A stretch of DNA of 42,234 nt from Micrococcales bacterium. Lineage in GTDB: Bacteria; Actinomycetota; Actinomycetes; Actinomycetales; WQXJ01. How positions within the stretch are numbered: position 1 is the stretch's first letter; every line of letters begins with the position of its first letter. The translations under genes were made by a program, and so were the position numbers. Below, in pieces: positions 40,901-42,234 of the stretch. Below the pieces are notes generated by a model, which was not told where the DNA came from, did no database searches, and worked only from the letters and a program-made list of their open reading frames with translations. Location: the NCBI GenBank assembly GCA_009784895.1, contig WQXJ01000018.1, forward strand, positions 1-42,234, in the 5' to 3' direction.

Positions 40901-42234
40901 CTAGTCGAACCGTTCAGGTGGTCTGGCCAGGGTTTGGCCGTGGGGCCCGGACCAAAAGGTCTGGCCGGTTGTGGGGTCGCGTCGCCCAGCCCAGCCTTGG
41001 TCGTGTCGCAGCCTGTGGTGCATCAAACAGACACAAACCAGGTTGCCAGCCCAAGTCTGTGCCCCAGCGTCGCGGAACAAGGAAAACGGTTCAAGATGGT
41101 CGAATTGGCAATCAGTCGCCGGGACAGTGCAACCAGGCCAACGACAAGTCTGATCCCGAACCATCAACATCAACGCCAACCAACCAGACGGCAGACGACC
41201 ATCAGACCAGGCTCGTTCGGCCGGCCAAGTTGACGGGTCGTCCCAGGCCCAGGTGACTTCAGGGATGACCAGGTTGCTGCTGGGCCGGGAAGGTCGAGCC
41301 CCCAGGGCAACTAGCCGACCAGTGGCAGGGTCAACCACCATGGCCTGCCGGTTAGCCAGGGCAACCAGGCCGTCCAGGTCCGGGCCGGTCACGACCGACC
41401 CGGTACCCACCATCAGGCCCGCAAGCACGCCGTCAGGCGGGCTGGCATCAACCGGCAGCCGCATATCGACAGTTTGGCTTTCGCCTCGCAACTTCGGGGG
41501 ATCCGCACCCTTGGGCGGGGCCCGGTGTCCTGCACCGGGAGAATGGGCCGGGTCGAGCCGGGCTGGCCCCATCTTGACTAGGAGACGGCTGGTACTGGTC
41601 GCAATCGAGCGGCCAAGGTTTTCTGAACCGGGCGCTTGACGGGGTCCGGCCACAGTCTTGGTCGCGTCAAGGGCATCGGCCTCAACCATGACCAACAACC
41701 GGGCGTTGCGTGCAGTCGCCCGCCGCACACCGCCAGGCCTGATCTGCCTCGCGATTGTGGTAACAGGCCCGGCCGGCCCGGCCGCATCAGCCGACGCGAC
41801 GGTCTCAGCTAGCTGGGCCTGATCAACCGGGTCGACCGGCGGGGCTTGTCCGGCTTGGGCAGCAGGTCCGATCACTTGGGGAGGTCCAACCGGCGCGACC
41901 GGTCCGACCCGCTCGCCTGGTTGTGGTGACCCGGCTGGCTTGACCGGTGCGGCTGGTTTGCTTCCAGGAGAGACCGGCCGGGCAGGCTCGCCCAGGCGGA
42001 AACCTACTGCCTTACGGTCTGGCTGGACTTGGGAGGCCTGGCCGGCGGGTTCGGCTTGGGAGGCCTGGCCGACTGGCTTCACCCGGGAGGCCTGGCCGAC
42101 TGGTTTGCCAGTGGAGGTCCGGCCGGTTTGGTCAGCTTGGTCAATCGCTTGGTGCAGGTAGTCGACCAACAGGTCAGCCTCGACGTTCGCCAAAGACCGG
42201 CCGGCGGCTGGTTGAGACCGGGCTTGACGGGCCA
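40901..42234 (-). CDS. DUF222/13E12-type HNH endonuclease (5' end outside window)
   Basis: The frame is open through the right edge (at least 444 codons), so the N-terminal DUF222 domain lies outside; the TTG at 42193 is only an internal codon. The C-terminal HNH domain is clear: RDQTCRWPGCTVPATDCQ, FDHLEPFS, then AGNLVCVCLMHHRLRHDQGW. The zinc-binding cysteines and catalytic H are present. The middle is unusually long and Pro/Ala/Gly-rich and contains three 9-residue repeats (KPVGQASRV, KPVGQASQA, EPAGQASQV), encoded by 27-bp DNA repeats. Such proteins are multicopy in actinobacterial genomes, and some are linked to mobile DNA. Role unknown; nuclease activity is a family-level expectation. 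Confidence 0.87.
   Translation of the reverse strand, partial: ARQARSQPAAGRSLANVEADLLVDYLHQAIDQADQTGRTSTGKPVGQASRVKPVGQASQAEPAGQASQVQPDRKAVGFRLGEPARPVSPGSKPAAPVKPAGSPQPGERVGPVAPVGPPQVIGPAAQAGQAPPVDPVDQAQLAETVASADAAGPAGPVTTIARQIRPGGVRRATARNARLLVMVEADALDATKTVAGPRQAPGSENLGRSIATSTSRLLVKMGPARLDPAHSPGAGHRAPPKGADPPKLRGESQTVDMRLPVDASPPDGVLAGLMVGTGSVVTGPDLDGLVALANRQAMVVDPATGRLVALGARPSRPSSNLVIPEVTWAWDDPSTWPAERAWSDGRLPSGWLALMLMVRDQTCRWPGCTVPATDCQFDHLEPFSLFRDAGAQTWAGNLVCVCLMHHRLRHDQGWAGRRDPTTGQTFWSGPHGQTLARPPERFD
42031..42111. repeat. Three 27-bp tandem repeats in the HNH gene
   Basis: GGGAGGCCTGGCC recurs at 42031, 42058 and 42085. The 27-bp unit equals 9 codons and encodes the PVGQAS-type nonapeptides on the minus strand. 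Confidence 0.85.

Noticed and set aside
42223..42234. CTTGACGGGCCA at the right edge matching the 87-bp repeat at 13554 and 13641
   Set aside because: A 12-nt match is expected by chance several times in 42 kb of GC-rich sequence.

Overview
The window is high-GC DNA from an actinobacterium (Actinomycetota). Supporting signs are the GC-rich codon use with GTG/TTG starts, an EF-G2-type elongation factor, a PerM/DUF6350 membrane protein next to purN-purH-mdh, a DUF222/13E12-type HNH protein, a DUF4921 (GalT-like) protein, and sugar ABC importers without their own ATPase gene. The order or family cannot be fixed from sequence alone. A succinyl-CoA:acetate CoA-transferase beside mdh and icd suggests partly fermentative carbon metabolism.

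Layout. 1-1031: 3' truncated J-like/TPR protein, divergent from a small XRE regulator across an 18-bp perfect palindrome. 1575-6015: DinG-type helicase, then EF-G2. 6166-6706: RHH/MazF-type toxin-antitoxin pair. 6934-7905: quinone oxidoreductase. 8119-14829: an amino-sugar-type operon (ROK regulator, BadF-type hexosamine kinase, lipoprotein, two permeases, GlmS-like SIS protein). 15083-16594: acetate/succinate CoA-transferase. 16894-18123: DUF6350, with a transposase remnant behind it. 18428-19423 (minus): proline-rich repeat membrane protein. 19533-24468: purN, purH, mdh, a strongly folded non-coding element, and icd. 24554-26919: purU (minus) and the DUF4921 protein. 26948-35973: a second sugar locus with aldo/keto reductase, a decayed malG copy, a second binding protein, malG, malF, binding protein and ROK regulator on the minus strand, and a divergent AGE-family isomerase. 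36321-38625: ZTP-type riboswitch, glyA and folD. 38758-40784: NatAB-like ABC exporter. 40901-42234 (minus): 5' truncated HNH endonuclease.

How the genes work together. Purine and one-carbon metabolism recurs: purN and purH use 10-formyl-THF, purU hydrolyses it, and glyA-folD make and interconvert the C1-folates under a ZTP/ZMP-sensing leader. Two separate CUT1 sugar importers, each with a ROK regulator and local sugar enzymes, lack an ATPase gene and presumably share an MsiK-type ATPase encoded elsewhere.

The most unusual property is the density of short tandem duplications. Units of 27, 30, 36, 45, 50, 82, 87 and 90 bp occur in coding and intergenic DNA, and inside genes the unit is always a multiple of three. 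Decayed copies of a permease and a transposase point to recent duplication and loss. No rRNA, tRNA or CRISPR array was recognised.
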